A stretch of DNA of 64,000 nucleotides from Opitutaceae bacterium (lineage in GTDB: Bacteria; Verrucomicrobiota; Verrucomicrobiia; Opitutales; Opitutaceae), in the NCBI GenBank assembly GCA_016794785.1, contig JAEUHC010000019.1, positions 496,001 through 560,000 of the forward strand, given 5' to 3'. A program made the translations under genes and the position numbers. The first letter of the stretch is position 1. Each line of letters begins with the position of its first letter. Of this stretch, positions 27,051-35,455 are shown piece after piece. The notes below the pieces were generated by a model. The model had not been told where the DNA came from. It saw nothing but the letters and a program-made list of their open reading frames with translations, and made no database searches.

Positions 27051-28853
27051 ATGCATGCATCCCCGCTCATTCGCGCCGTGGCCTCGCTCGCCCGCCCGAC
27101 CCTCCTTCTCCTCGCCATCTTCGGCGCCTACTGGGGAGCCCTGTCGTCCCCCTTTCTTTTCGACGATGCGGACGCCGTGGTGAACAACGCCAGCATCCGC
27201 GGCCCAAGCCTGCTCTCGGCCCTCGTGCCACCCGCCGATGGCAGCGCCGTCACCGGCCGGCCGCTCGTCAATCTCTCCTTCGCGATCGATCGGGCGCTCT
27301 TTGGCGAAGATGTCCGCGGCTACCACGCCACCAACCTGGCGATCCACGCCGGTGCGGCGCTTGCGCTGTTCGGCCTACTCCGGCGCACCTTTGCGCATCA
27401 CGGGAATCCTCCCTCCAATGATGCGCTGGCCTTCTTCGGAGCGCTGCTGTGGTCGTTGCATCCGCTCCAAACCGAATCCGTGGTCGGCATCGCCCAGCGC
27501 ACGGAACTGCTCTGCGGATTATTCTACGTCGTCGCGGTGTATGCCTTCATGCGCGGCGCGCTGGATGGCGCGCGCGGCTGGCTGGTGACTTCGTGCATCG
27601 CCTGCTTGGCCGGCATGGCGGCCAAGGAGGTCATGGTCACGGCCCCGCTCGTGATCCTGCTTTTTGATCGCACGTTTGTCGCCGGAAATTTCAAGGCGGC
27701 CTGGCGCGAGCGGCGTGGCTACTATCTCGCGCTCGCCTCGACGTGGGTGCTGCTTGCGGCGCTCGTGCTCTCGCGTGGCGGGGCGCGGGGCGAGGCGGCG
27801 GGCTTCGGGCTCGGCATCACGCCGTGGAGCTATCTGCTCACCCAGGCTGACGCGCTCGTGCTCTACGTTCGCCTGGCTGTTTGGCCGCACCCGCTTGTGC
27901 TCGACTATGGCACCGCCGTGATGGGCTCGCTCGGCGATGTGGCGTGGCAAGGCCTGCTCGTGATCGCCGCGCTCGGTGCCACGATCTGGGCTTTGGTGCG
28001 GCGGCCGGTGGCGGGATTTTTTGGCGCTGCTTTCTTCCTGATCCTCGCGCCGAGCTCGAGTTTCGTGCCGCTGGTCACGCAGACCGTCGCCGAACACCGG
28101 ATGTATCTTCCGCTCGCGGTAGTGATCACGGGTGGTGTGGTTTTGCTGCCGGGCCGGGCACGCTGGCTCCTGGTCCTGGTCGCCTTGGGGTGGGGCGGTG
28201 CCACGATTCAGCGCACGCGCGACTATCGCGACGCCGTCACGATCTGGAGCGACACCGTGGCGAAACGGCCCACGAACCCGCGCGCGCATCACAATCTCGC
28301 GCTCGCGCATCAGGCCAGAGGTGACACTGTTGCCGCGCATCAGCGCTTCGCGCGCGTGATCGAACTGCGACCGGACTACGCGCCCGCGCGCTACAACTGG
28401 GGTGTTGCTCTCCTCGCGCGTGGATTGCGCGCGGATGCGGCCATTCAGCTCGACGCTGCGGCGCGGCTCTCCCCCTCGCTCCGGCTTGAGCCGCGGTTTG
28501 CGGAGACGCAGTTCGAACTGGGCCGCCTCGCCGAACGAGAGGGAGACTGGGCCGCGGCTGAGTTCCGTTATGGCGAAGCCGTGCGGCTCGCTCCCGCCAA
28601 TGCCGCCGCCCGCGCCAAGCTCGGGCTGCTGCTCGCGCGCTCGGAACGTCTGGAGCCCGCCGCCGAGCAATTTCGCGCCGTGATCGCCGCGCGACCGGAC
28701 GATGCCGATGCGCATGCCAACCTCGGCAACGTGCTCCTCCTGCTCGGCCGCCCACGCGAGGCGCTGACGAGCTACGAGCAGGCGCTGCGGCTTCGCCCGG
28801 ACGACCCGCGGTCAGCCGAGAATATCCGTCTGGCCCGCGAGGCGCTCCGCTGA
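27051..28853 (+). CDS. Multi-pass membrane protein with C-terminal TPR repeats (TMTC-like)
   Basis: The 600-residue product has about ten membrane segments in its first ~390 residues, starting with LLLLAIFGAYWGALSSPFLF and the motif FLFDDADAVV, and then tetratricopeptide repeats (about 400-600; for example AHHNLALAHQARGD and ANLGNVLLLLGRPREAL). This architecture is that of TMTC-type and bacterial PMT-like proteins, whose eukaryotic members are O-mannosyltransferases. The DD motif after the first helix fits that comparison, but a glycosyltransferase activity here is inference. It starts 12 bases after a terminator, and an LDH2-family gene follows 12 bases after its stop. Confidence 0.75.
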   Translation: MHASPLIRAVASLARPTLLLLAIFGAYWGALSSPFLFDDADAVVNNASIRGPSLLSALVPPADGSAVTGRPLVNLSFAIDRALFGEDVRGYHATNLAIHAGAALALFGLLRRTFAHHGNPPSNDALAFFGALLWSLHPLQTESVVGIAQRTELLCGLFYVVAVYAFMRGALDGARGWLVTSCIACLAGMAAKEVMVTAPLVILLFDRTFVAGNFKAAWRERRGYYLALASTWVLLAALVLSRGGARGEAAGFGLGITPWSYLLTQADALVLYVRLAVWPHPLVLDYGTAVMGSLGDVAWQGLLVIAALGATIWALVRRPVAGFFGAAFFLILAPSSSFVPLVTQTVAEHRMYLPLAVVITGGVVLLPGRARWLLVLVALGWGGATIQRTRDYRDAVTIWSDTVAKRPTNPRAHHNLALAHQARGDTVAAHQRFARVIELRPDYAPARYNWGVALLARGLRADAAIQLDAAARLSPSLRLEPRFAETQFELGRLAEREGDWAAAEFRYGEAVRLAPANAAARAKLGLLLARSERLEPAAEQFRAVIAARPDDADAHANLGNVLLLLGRPREALTSYEQALRLRPDDPRSAENIRLAREALR

Positions 28854-28865
28854 TTTTTTCCGCGC

Positions 28866-29909
28866 ATGGTTGATCGTCATGCCGCGTCCGCGCTCGTTGC
28901 GTTTGCCCGGGATCTTCTGCTGCACGCCGGGCTGGAGGCGGACAAGGCGGCGACTGTCGCGGAGATTCTGGTCGAGGCCGATCTGCTGGGGCACACGACG
29001 CACGGGCTCGCGTTGCTGCCCGCTTATCTTGCCGAGATCGAAAAAGGAGCGATGACGAAGAGCGGCGAGCCGCAGCCGATCGCGGATTTTACCGCGGCGG
29101 TGACGTGGGATGCCCGGCGGCTGCCCGGTCCGTGGGTGGTCGTGCGCGCACTCGAACTCGCCATGGCTCGCGCGCAGGAAACGGGCGTCTGCACCGTGTC
29201 GATCCGCCGCAGTCATCACATCGCGTGCCTCGCGGCCTATCTGCAACGCGTGACCGAGCGGGGCCTGATGGTGCTGCTCACCTGTTCGGATCCCAACATA
29301 TGCAGCGTCGCGCCGTTTGGCGGACGGCGCGAAGTGTTCACGCCCAACCCGCTCGCCGCGGCGTGGCCGACTAACGGCGATCCCGTGATCCTCGATGTCT
29401 CGATGTCGATCACCACGAACGGCCTCACGAAACGCCTGCACACCGAGGGGGAAAAATTCCCCGGGCCTTGGGCGCTTACCGCCGCGGGCGAGCCCACCGA
29501 CGATCCTGCTGCCCTGTTCACAACTCCGCCCGGAACGTTGCTCCCAACCGGCGGCCTCGATCACGGGCACAAGGGCTACGCTTTTGCGCTGCTGGTCGAG
29601 GCGCTCACGGGCGGGCTGGCCGGACATGGTCGCGCCGACCCGAGGGAAGGGTGGGGCGCCACGGTGTTTGTCCAGGTGATGAACCCGGCCTGCTACGGCG
29701 GCCTGGAGCGGTTCATCCGGGAAACCTCGCACATCGCCGACACCTGCCGCACCACGCCGCCCCGGGCCGGTGTCGAGCGCGTGCGCCTTCCCGGGGAAAA
29801 CGGCCTGCGCCGGCGCGCCGAGCAACTCGCGCAGGGCGTCGCCCTGCATCCGTCGATCTTGCCGGCGCTCACGCCATGGAGCGTCAAGCTAGGCGTGTCC
29901 TTGCCGTGA
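28866..29909 (+). CDS. Ldh family (malate/L-lactate dehydrogenase type 2) oxidoreductase
   Basis: A 347-residue cytoplasmic NAD(P)-dependent oxidoreductase of the LDH2/MDH2 family, which reduces or oxidises 2-oxo/2-hydroxy acids such as lactate, malate or ureidoglycolate. Family landmarks: the N-terminal helix with VEADLLGHTTHGLALLPAYL, the His-containing segment RRSHHIACLAAYLQR, and the region TPNPLAAAWPT followed by LDVSMS. The substrate is not deducible. It is followed 30 bases later by a sugar isomerase, which suggests a role in deoxy-sugar or sugar-acid breakdown. Confidence 0.88.
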   Translation: MVDRHAASALVAFARDLLLHAGLEADKAATVAEILVEADLLGHTTHGLALLPAYLAEIEKGAMTKSGEPQPIADFTAAVTWDARRLPGPWVVVRALELAMARAQETGVCTVSIRRSHHIACLAAYLQRVTERGLMVLLTCSDPNICSVAPFGGRREVFTPNPLAAAWPTNGDPVILDVSMSITTNGLTKRLHTEGEKFPGPWALTAAGEPTDDPAALFTTPPGTLLPTGGLDHGHKGYAFALLVEALTGGLAGHGRADPREGWGATVFVQVMNPACYGGLERFIRETSHIADTCRTTPPRAGVERVRLPGENGLRRRAEQLAQGVALHPSILPALTPWSVKLGVSLP

Positions 29910-29939
29910 AGCCCGACATCCTCCACCGCTTTACCTCCC

Positions 29940-31139
29940 ATGACCTCCGCCCAACTCCGCCGCGCCCGCGAGGCGCTCGATTCCTTCGCCGTTGAGACGC
30001 CCTCGTGGGGCTTTGCCGACACGGGCACGCGCTTCGGGAAGTTTTTCCAAGACGCCGCGGCGATCGATCTCGGCGACAAGCTCGCCGATGCGGGCCACGT
30101 CCACGCGCTCACCGGCTGTTGCCCGACGGTCGCCGTGCACGTCTTGTGGGACTTCAAGCCCGGCGAGGACCCGAAGGCCATCGCCCGACTCGCGCGCAAA
30201 CACGGCGTGAAAATCGGCGCGATCAATCCGAACCTCTTTCAGGATCAGAGCTACAAGTGGGGCTCCTTCGGCAACGCCGATCCCGTGGTGCGCGCCCGTG
30301 CCCTGCAGCACTGCATCGATTCCATCGCGATCGGCAAGGCGGTGAACAGCGAGTATCTCTCGCTCTGGTTTGCCGACGGCACCAACTACCCCGGCCAGGA
30401 GAGCATCCGCGATCGCAAGGCGCGGTTTGAGGAGGCGCTCCGCGCGTGCCACAGGAAGCTCGGTCCGAAGCAGACGATGCTTGTCGAATACAAGCCGTTT
30501 GAGCCGGCGTTCTACGCGACGGACATCGCGGACTGGGGCATGGCTTTTCTGCTCGCGAAGAAGGCAGGCCCGCGCGCCAAGGTGCTCGTCGACACAGGGC
30601 ACCACTACAACGCCCAGAACATCGAGCAGATCGTCGCGTGGCTGCTCGATGAGGACATGCTGGGAGGGTTTCACTTCAACGACCGCCGCTACGCGGACGA
30701 CGACCTCACGCTCGGCTCGATCGACCCGTATCAGGTTTTCCGGATTTTCCACGAGATCCACTTCTTCGCCGCTGACCGCGGCCGGATGCCGAGGATCGCC
30801 TACATGATCGACCAATGTCACAACGAGAAACCGAAGATCGAGGCGACGATCCAGACGGTGGTGATGGCGCAGGAGCTCTACGCCAAGGCCGCCCTCGTCG
30901 ATCACGACGCACTGCGCCGCGCGCAGGCGAAGAACAACGTCGTCGATGCTGAACTGATCTTGAAGCGTGCGTTTTTCACCGACGTCGCCCCGGCCCTCAC
31001 CGCTTGGCGTCGCGCGCAGAAGCTGCCGCTCGATCCGCTCGCCGAGCACCGCCGCAGCGGCTACGTAAAAATCGCGGCCGCCGATCGGGCCCGTCGTCGA
31101 AAGGAACTCGGGTTGGAGCGTGGCGGCGGTTTCGCCTGA
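29940..31139 (+). CDS. L-rhamnose isomerase-like sugar isomerase
   Basis: A 399-residue TIM-barrel aldose-ketose isomerase of the type seen in Pseudomonas stutzeri L-rhamnose isomerase (also called sugar isomerase). Visible active-site regions: GCCPTVAVHVLWDF, AINPNLFQDQSYKWGS, the metal-binding VEYKPFEPAFY (Glu), VDTGHHY (Asp and His) and GFHFNDRRYADDDL (His, Asp). L-rhamnose is the best substrate guess; members of this family also accept D-allose and other sugars. It ends 44 bases before a tRNA gene on the opposite strand, and a KDPG-type aldolase lies just beyond. Confidence 0.88.
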   Translation: MTSAQLRRAREALDSFAVETPSWGFADTGTRFGKFFQDAAAIDLGDKLADAGHVHALTGCCPTVAVHVLWDFKPGEDPKAIARLARKHGVKIGAINPNLFQDQSYKWGSFGNADPVVRARALQHCIDSIAIGKAVNSEYLSLWFADGTNYPGQESIRDRKARFEEALRACHRKLGPKQTMLVEYKPFEPAFYATDIADWGMAFLLAKKAGPRAKVLVDTGHHYNAQNIEQIVAWLLDEDMLGGFHFNDRRYADDDLTLGSIDPYQVFRIFHEIHFFAADRGRMPRIAYMIDQCHNEKPKIEATIQTVVMAQELYAKAALVDHDALRRAQAKNNVVDAELILKRAFFTDVAPALTAWRRAQKLPLDPLAEHRRSGYVKIAAADRARRRKELGLERGGGFA

Positions 31140-31183
31140 TTCGAAAGGGCAGGGAAGGCCAGATCGCTGCCGGCCAATCCTGA

Positions 31184-31268
31184 TGGTGCCCGGGAGCGGA
31201 CTCGAACCGCTACGCTGTTAGGCACAGGCTTCTGAGACCTGCGTGTCTACCAATTCCACCACCCGGGC
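31184..31268 (-). tRNA. tRNA-Leu (anticodon CAG)
   Basis: The minus strand folds into an 85-base class II tRNA: 7-bp acceptor GCCCGGG/CCCGGGC, D-arm GTG...CAC, anticodon arm CAGGT/GCCTG with loop CTCAGAA (anticodon CAG, reads CUG), long variable arm, and T-arm GCGG-TTCGAGT-CCGC. The CCA end is encoded. It sits between two plus-strand genes. Confidence 0.95.
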
Positions 31269-31358
31269 GGGAGGGGAGGGGCAAGAGACACGCCGGCCTT
31301 GGTTGGCGCAAGAAAATTGATTCCCCTCGGCCCGGGTGGCCGCCACACTGCGCGCCCC

Positions 31359-31997
31359 ATGAAAAAGGACGCCATCCTCTCGAAGATCAAAGCCGAGAAA
31401 GTCATCGCGCTCATCCGCGCCGATTCGCCCGACGGGCTGCTCGATTGCGCGCGGGCGCTCGCGGACGGCGGACTCACGAGCATCGAGCTCACGATGACCA
31501 CGCCGGGGGCCATCCGCATGTTGGAAAAGGCGACGTCGGAGTTGCCGGACTTTCTCTTCGGCCTCGGCACGGTGCTCGATGCCGAGACGGCGCGCGCGGG
31601 CATCCTAGCCGGGGCGAATTTCATCGTCACCCCCGCGCTGCGGCCCGACGTGATCACGCTGTGCAAGCGCTACAGCGTGCCGGTGTTCAGCGGGGCCTTC
31701 ACACCGACGGAGATTATCAACGCGTGGGAGGCAGGCGCAGACGCGGCGAAGATTTTCCCGGCGGAGTTTTTCGGCCCCGGCTACATCAAGTCGGTCAAGG
31801 CACCGCTGCCGCACGTGGAGATGGTCCCGACGGGCGGGGTGAACGAGAACAACGTGGGCGAATTTCTGAAGGCGGGTGCGTTTGCGACGGCGGCGGGCAG
31901 CTCGCTGGTGGACGCCAAGGCGTTCAAGGAAAAGAACTGGGCCGCGATCACCGCGAAGGCGAAGGCGTTCGTGGCGGCGGTGGCGGCGGCGAAGTAA
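31359..31997 (+). CDS. eda: KDPG/KHG aldolase (2-dehydro-3-deoxy-phosphogluconate aldolase family)
   Basis: A 212-residue class I aldolase that cleaves 2-keto-3-deoxy-6-phosphogluconate to pyruvate and glyceraldehyde-3-phosphate (Entner-Doudoroff and uronate pathways). Seen: KVIALIRADSPDGLLDCARA (binding loop with Arg), SIELTMTTPGAI (Glu), GLGTVLDAETA, ANFIVTPALRPDVI, KIFPAEFFGPGYIKSVKAPL (Schiff-base Lys in the AAKIFPA motif) and PTGGVNENNVGEFL. ATG 31359 is chosen because the upstream in-frame residues are not conserved. It lies downstream of the isomerase and oxidoreductase genes. Confidence 0.92.
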   Translation: MKKDAILSKIKAEKVIALIRADSPDGLLDCARALADGGLTSIELTMTTPGAIRMLEKATSELPDFLFGLGTVLDAETARAGILAGANFIVTPALRPDVITLCKRYSVPVFSGAFTPTEIINAWEAGADAAKIFPAEFFGPGYIKSVKAPLPHVEMVPTGGVNENNVGEFLKAGAFATAAGSSLVDAKAFKEKNWAAITAKAKAFVAAVAAAK

Positions 31998-32016
31998 TCG
32001 CGGCCGTCGTGCCCCA

Positions 32017-32340
32017 ATGCCACGGCCGCCCGATTGCGTCGTGTTTGTCGCCCGCACGCATTGGATCGTGGGTGCGTCGATCGCGGTGACGTTGTTTCCG
32101 CTCCACTTGATTGCGCAGCGTCTGCCGTATTTTGAATTTGGCCTGCGGACCTATGTCATCACGGCGGGCGTGGCGCTGCTTTATGGGCTGGCTGGCACGC
32201 TCGTGTGGCTGGGTGCTCCTTCCGGCCGATGGTTGAGCCGGGTGTGCAGCCTGCTCTACTTGCCGCGAATCCAGTTTGGCTCGCGAGTGTGGCGCACGAT
32301 GGACCGCGAGGATTTTAGGGCCCACTTCAGCCGGCGTTAG
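32017..32340 (+). CDS. Small two-helix membrane protein
   Basis: I do not recognise a family. The 107-residue product has two hydrophobic segments (about 14-31, HWIVGASIAVTLFPLHLI, and about 45-66, VITAGVALLYGLAGTLVWLG) and a basic C-terminal tail ending HFSRR. It starts 19 bases after the aldolase gene and is probably co-transcribed. Its last 14 bases overlap the 3' end of the convergent CobW-like gene. Confidence 0.55.
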   Translation: MPRPPDCVVFVARTHWIVGASIAVTLFPLHLIAQRLPYFEFGLRTYVITAGVALLYGLAGTLVWLGAPSGRWLSRVCSLLYLPRIQFGSRVWRTMDREDFRAHFSRR

Positions 32341-33178
32341 CATCGGGCCGCAGGTAGGCGGCGATGTCGGGCAGGCGTTTGACGCGGCGGCCCGCGGCAT
32401 CGCGCGCGAAATAAGGATCCTCCTCAGGTTTGGCCTCGACTCCCTCTTCGCCGCCTTCGGCTTCCTCCTGTTCGTCGATTTCACCGCCATCGGCGTCGGT
32501 GAAAATCCAATTCGGTTCGGCTTCGAATACGTGGGACACCCGGCGGGCCTCGGGTTCGAGGACAAGGGCAGGGTTCTTCACGCGGCCGTCCTTCACGGAG
32601 TCGAAGAGGCAGGGGAAAAACTGCTTTTTGAAATGGCCGGTGAAATCGCTGAGCCACTTGTTGTCCACGCCTTCGCGGTGATTGAGCAGAACGACATCGG
32701 AGAAATGGATGCAGGCTTCAAACCACGCGAAGAGCGGGGGGTGTTGCGCGGCGAGGCGACAGTCGACGACGCACAGGACGCGGGCGAGCGTGGCGTTTTG
32801 AGTCGGAAGCCAAGCCTGGAACGCATCGATTTGTTCGACCGGATTGCGGGTGCCATCAGTCACGAAGAAGATGCGGGCGGATTTGGGGTCCAAGGTGGCG
32901 ACTACGGCATTTTCGCGCCACTCCCAACGACTGACGTGAGGCAGGGCTGCATCGTCGGGCGACGCTGGTTCGGCTGCGCCGAGGATGACCGAAGTCTGAT
33001 CGGAACCGTCGGCTTCGACCTCAATCAAGTCAGCGATGATTCTTCGCCGGCCGGAGGAGGCAGCGCCGAGGACAAGGTAGATGAGCGGGGAGCGCGGATT
33101 CACACGCGCAGCATCACTAGACGTGACGTCCAAGGATAGAAAAATATCCGCGGGCGCGGCGCCCGGCGGCTTCAGCAC
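32327..33178 (-). CDS. CobW-like protein with degenerate P-loop
   Basis: A 283-residue product whose middle resembles the G3E/CobW GTPase fold: ARVLCVVDCRLAAQHPPLFA, then FSDVVLLNHREGVDNKW (in place of the usual ADvivLnK), then KKQFFPCLFDSVKDGRVKNP. The P-loop region reads LGAASSGRRRIIADL (residues 37-51), with Arg where Walker A has GKT, so nucleotide binding of the normal kind is doubtful. The C-terminal part has an acidic stretch (DEQEEAEGGEEGVEAKPEED) before a final basic helix. Function unknown; metal handling, as in intact CobW relatives, is only a suggestion. It ends in a 14-base overlap with a convergent gene, and its 5' end overlaps the 3' end of the PEP-CTERM gene by 7 bases. Confidence 0.7.
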   Translation of the reverse strand: MLKPPGAAPADIFLSLDVTSSDAARVNPRSPLIYLVLGAASSGRRRIIADLIEVEADGSDQTSVILGAAEPASPDDAALPHVSRWEWRENAVVATLDPKSARIFFVTDGTRNPVEQIDAFQAWLPTQNATLARVLCVVDCRLAAQHPPLFAWFEACIHFSDVVLLNHREGVDNKWLSDFTGHFKKQFFPCLFDSVKDGRVKNPALVLEPEARRVSHVFEAEPNWIFTDADGGEIDEQEEAEGGEEGVEAKPEEDPYFARDAAGRRVKRLPDIAAYLRPDANAG

Positions 33179-34332
33179 GACATAGCGCCTGTGGCCGCGA
33201 GATTGCGGCGGCGATAGCCGAATACGGCCAAGGCAACGCCGCCCAGCAGCAGGGCATAGATTTCCGGTTCCGGGACCGGAGTTACGAAACCACTGGAATC
33301 GATTTGCGCCCCGATCCCGTCGAAACTGATGGCCGAGAGCTGCGTGCCGGTGAGCGCGTTGTTCGTGCTGCCGAAGCGAAGCGTGTCACCACCGGCGGTG
33401 TTGAAATTCGTCACGAGAAGCGTGCCAGTCCATGTCTGCCCGCTGGAATCACCGAACGCGAGCGCACTCGCACCGAATCCGCTGCCAAAATCGATGGTGC
33501 TGCCCGCCGACATCGCGAGCGCGGTGCTGAATGTTTGGTTGAACGCGCCAGTCAGGGCGAGACTGCCGCCGGCAAGCGTGAGATTGGTGGAAGCAGAGAG
33601 TGTCGCTGACGCTCCGATTTGGAGGGATCCGCCCGAGTTTATCGTAGTTGGCCCAATATTGGCATTTGCCGCGATGAATCGCAGTGCGCCACCGCTGATG
33701 GTCGTTCCGCCCGAGTAGTTGCTGGATGTCGTGACGACCATGGTGCCTGTGCCGGTCTTTACGACGGAACCCGAACCAGAAATGCTCGCATCAAGATTCG
33801 AATTAGCGGCGGAGTCGAAGGTCAGCGTGTTGCCATTCAGCTCGAGTGTCCACGTGCCGTTCACCACGGCAATGGTCCCGACGGAGATGTTCCCACCGAG
33901 AAACGCAGTTGAGGCCCCGACACTCGCCCCATTGCCAAGGATTGCATTATTGGCCGGGGTGCCGTTTGACCAAGCCACGGTGCTTGAATTGCCGGATGAA
34001 TCGGTCGTCCAGACTGCGGAAAAACTGGTGTTCCAGAGAAACGAACCGGGGTTGTTGCCGAATCCGGCCCCGCCCTCAGTGTCCAAATAGACAGTGGCTT
34101 GGGCCATGACTGGAGAGCTTGGTGCCGTCATCAGGGTAAGCACGATGAATACGGAAATTCGTGCGGCAAATCGATGACCCAAGACAAGCAGGCTATTTTT
34201 CCAGATCACGTTAACGTGGGTTGGAGCTATTAGATTCGATATGCTTAGGTTATCGGTTGCGATAGTAAGCGCAAGTTTTTCGCGCAACCACGCGTCAAGC
34301 GGTCCATCGGCAGCATATCTCCATTTCGTCAC
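33172..34332 (-). CDS. PEP-CTERM beta-repeat (autotransporter-associated-like) surface protein
   Basis: The C-terminus has VPEPEIYALLLGGVALAVFG followed by YRRRN, a textbook PEP-CTERM sorting signal (motif, membrane helix, Arg cluster) that an exosortase would process. The body is Gly/Ser/Thr/Asn-rich with beta-strand repeats such as GSGSVVKTGTGTMVV, SNYSGGTTISGGALRF and TINSGGSLQIGASATL, typical of autotransporter-associated repeat proteins. The longest frame starts at ATG 34332, but those residues are not signal-like; from GTG 34209 the protein begins with a plausible signal peptide (FAARISVFIVLTLM, cleavage near VMAQA), so the true start may be 34209. Role: exported, envelope- or matrix-associated protein of unknown function. 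Confidence 0.78.
   Translation of the reverse strand: MTKWRYAADGPLDAWLREKLALTIATDNLSISNLIAPTHVNVIWKNSLLVLGHRFAARISVFIVLTLMTAPSSPVMAQATVYLDTEGGAGFGNNPGSFLWNTSFSAVWTTDSSGNSSTVAWSNGTPANNAILGNGASVGASTAFLGGNISVGTIAVVNGTWTLELNGNTLTFDSAANSNLDASISGSGSVVKTGTGTMVVTTSSNYSGGTTISGGALRFIAANANIGPTTINSGGSLQIGASATLSASTNLTLAGGSLALTGAFNQTFSTALAMSAGSTIDFGSGFGASALAFGDSSGQTWTGTLLVTNFNTAGGDTLRFGSTNNALTGTQLSAISFDGIGAQIDSSGFVTPVPEPEIYALLLGGVALAVFGYRRRNLAATGAMSC
34291..34306 (-). promoter_or_regulatory. Weak sigma-54-like promoter before the PEP-CTERM gene
   Basis: The minus strand reads TGGACCGCTTGACGCG. The GG and GC dinucleotides are in the -24/-12 spacing of sigma-54 promoters (consensus TGGCACG-N4-TTGCW), but other positions match poorly. 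If used, transcription would start near 34280, which favours translation from GTG 34209. High GC makes chance matches common. Confidence 0.2.
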
Positions 34333-34351
34333 AGGATACGAACTCGTCCCT

Positions 34352-34391
34352 GAAAAAATAAAAAAGCGGTAGGACTAAAGTCCTACCGCTT
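34352..34391 (-). terminator. Rho-independent terminator of the VPDSG-like CTERM gene
   Basis: A 13-bp perfect stem (34364-34376 with 34379-34391) and, on the minus strand, a run of Ts (revcomp of aaaaaataaaaaa) directly after it. It lies 20 bases beyond the stop codon of the gene at 34412-34984 and before the PEP-CTERM gene, so the two are probably separate transcripts. Confidence 0.93.
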
Positions 34392-34411
34392 GAGTTGAAA
34401 TAATTTCGATT

Positions 34412-34984
34412 TTAGCTGACGAACTTCCGGCGAAGGCCGGCAAGAGCGATCATTGCAGCGCCAAGGAAGGCAATCGTCAGACCACCATCAGGTGCGCGAA
34501 TGACTGTGGAGGATGAGAAGGTAAACGTCGAAGAACCTTGAGCATCACCGCTCCAAGTCCAATCGCCAACGCCCTCGAAACCATTGCCGGCAACCAAGCC
34601 AGAACCACTCAAAACGAGTGTCTGGAGGGCACCGCCCGTATTACGAACGGGAGCATTGAAGGAAGTCAGGTTAAACGTGAAGCCTCCGACGCTCCAGAGC
34701 GGATTATTGGCAAACGGATTGGCAAACACGAGCGGAGTGCCCATTGTGACTGCGGTGCCTGAAGCAACCGAGGTGAAGGAACCGCCGCGAGCATCGACCT
34801 TAATGGCGCCGAATGACGTGATTTGGGTGTAGTCGGCAACACTGGTGCCGCCGCCGCCGGTCCAAGTGCTATTATCGCTGCTCATCGAGATGAAGGAGCC
34901 ATTGGCGAAGGGCACAGCTTGCGAGACGAGGGCAGAACCGGCAAAGGCCAGCACGCCGAGGAGCTTAGTGAACGAGTTTTTCAT
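34412..34984 (-). CDS. Exported protein with VPDSG-type CTERM sorting signal
   Basis: The 190-residue product has a signal peptide (MKNSFTKLLGVLAFAGSALV, cleavage near SQA) and ends APDGGLTIAFLGAAMIALAG followed by LRRKFVS. This matches the VPDSG-CTERM type of sorting signal described from Verrucomicrobia (here APDGG for VPDSG, then a membrane helix and an Arg/Lys cluster). The mature part is small, Gly/Ser/Thr/Asn-rich and beta-like, with no family I recognise. It is a stand-alone gene with its own strong terminator and a good sigma-54-like promoter. Confidence 0.82.
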   Translation of the reverse strand: MKNSFTKLLGVLAFAGSALVSQAVPFANGSFISMSSDNSTWTGGGGTSVADYTQITSFGAIKVDARGGSFTSVASGTAVTMGTPLVFANPFANNPLWSVGGFTFNLTSFNAPVRNTGGALQTLVLSGSGLVAGNGFEGVGDWTWSGDAQGSSTFTFSSSTVIRAPDGGLTIAFLGAAMIALAGLRRKFVS

Positions 34985-35035
34985 AGGAGTATTCTTTGTT
35001 AGAGAAAGTTTAGTTTATTAGGACAATGTCACTTA

Positions 35036-35051
35036 AGCGATGCTCATGCCA
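35036..35051 (-). promoter_or_regulatory. Sigma-54-like promoter of the VPDSG-type CTERM gene
   Basis: The minus strand reads TTGGCATGAGCATCGCTT; within it TGGCATG-N4-TCGCT matches the sigma-54 consensus TGGCACG-N4-TTGCW at 10 of 12 defined positions with exact -24 GG / -12 GC spacing. The expected start of transcription is near 35026, about 42 bases before the ATG at 34984. Sigma-54 control of PEP-CTERM genes is established for Zoogloea-type systems; here it is inferred from this motif. Confidence 0.5.
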
Positions 35052-35455
35052 AGTCTAAAAATCCATCTCAATAATTTCGTTAACCATACAATGCCAATGA
35101 ATACAAAATTCTTTAGAGCTTGGTTGATGGCGGCTTTGTTGAGTGTGGAATGTAATGATTTCCGACGATATGCCGACCTGTTGACCGATAAGATGACCGC
35201 TCCCTTGTGCTCTTTTGGAACCGACCATCTCACAGTCTCGGAGCCCCTCCTCAGTTGCCAGAGCGCTTTCGACCCTTGACCTAAAGGCAAATTCATGGCG
35301 CCTTTTCTGCCCCAAGATGTTGCGATGCTCTCAATACCTAATCCTGCACCATGTCTCTGGGGCCTATGCCGGAATATCGCGATTTAGCAGTGTCGACGAA
35401 GCTGCGATTCTTCACGCAACGAATGCGTTTTGAGCCATAGAGTGTCCCTTTTATC

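Noticed and set aside
31141..31183. GGCC-rich inverted repeat after tRNA-Leu on the minus strand as terminator
   Set aside because: Self-complementary GGCC pair only, no T-run, so not supported.
35033..35315. Minus-strand frames with a stretch reminiscent of transposase tails (RRKSLHSTLNKAA)
   Set aside because: Only one short resemblance, no DDE or upstream transposase motifs and no terminal repeats; treated as non-coding low-GC spacer.
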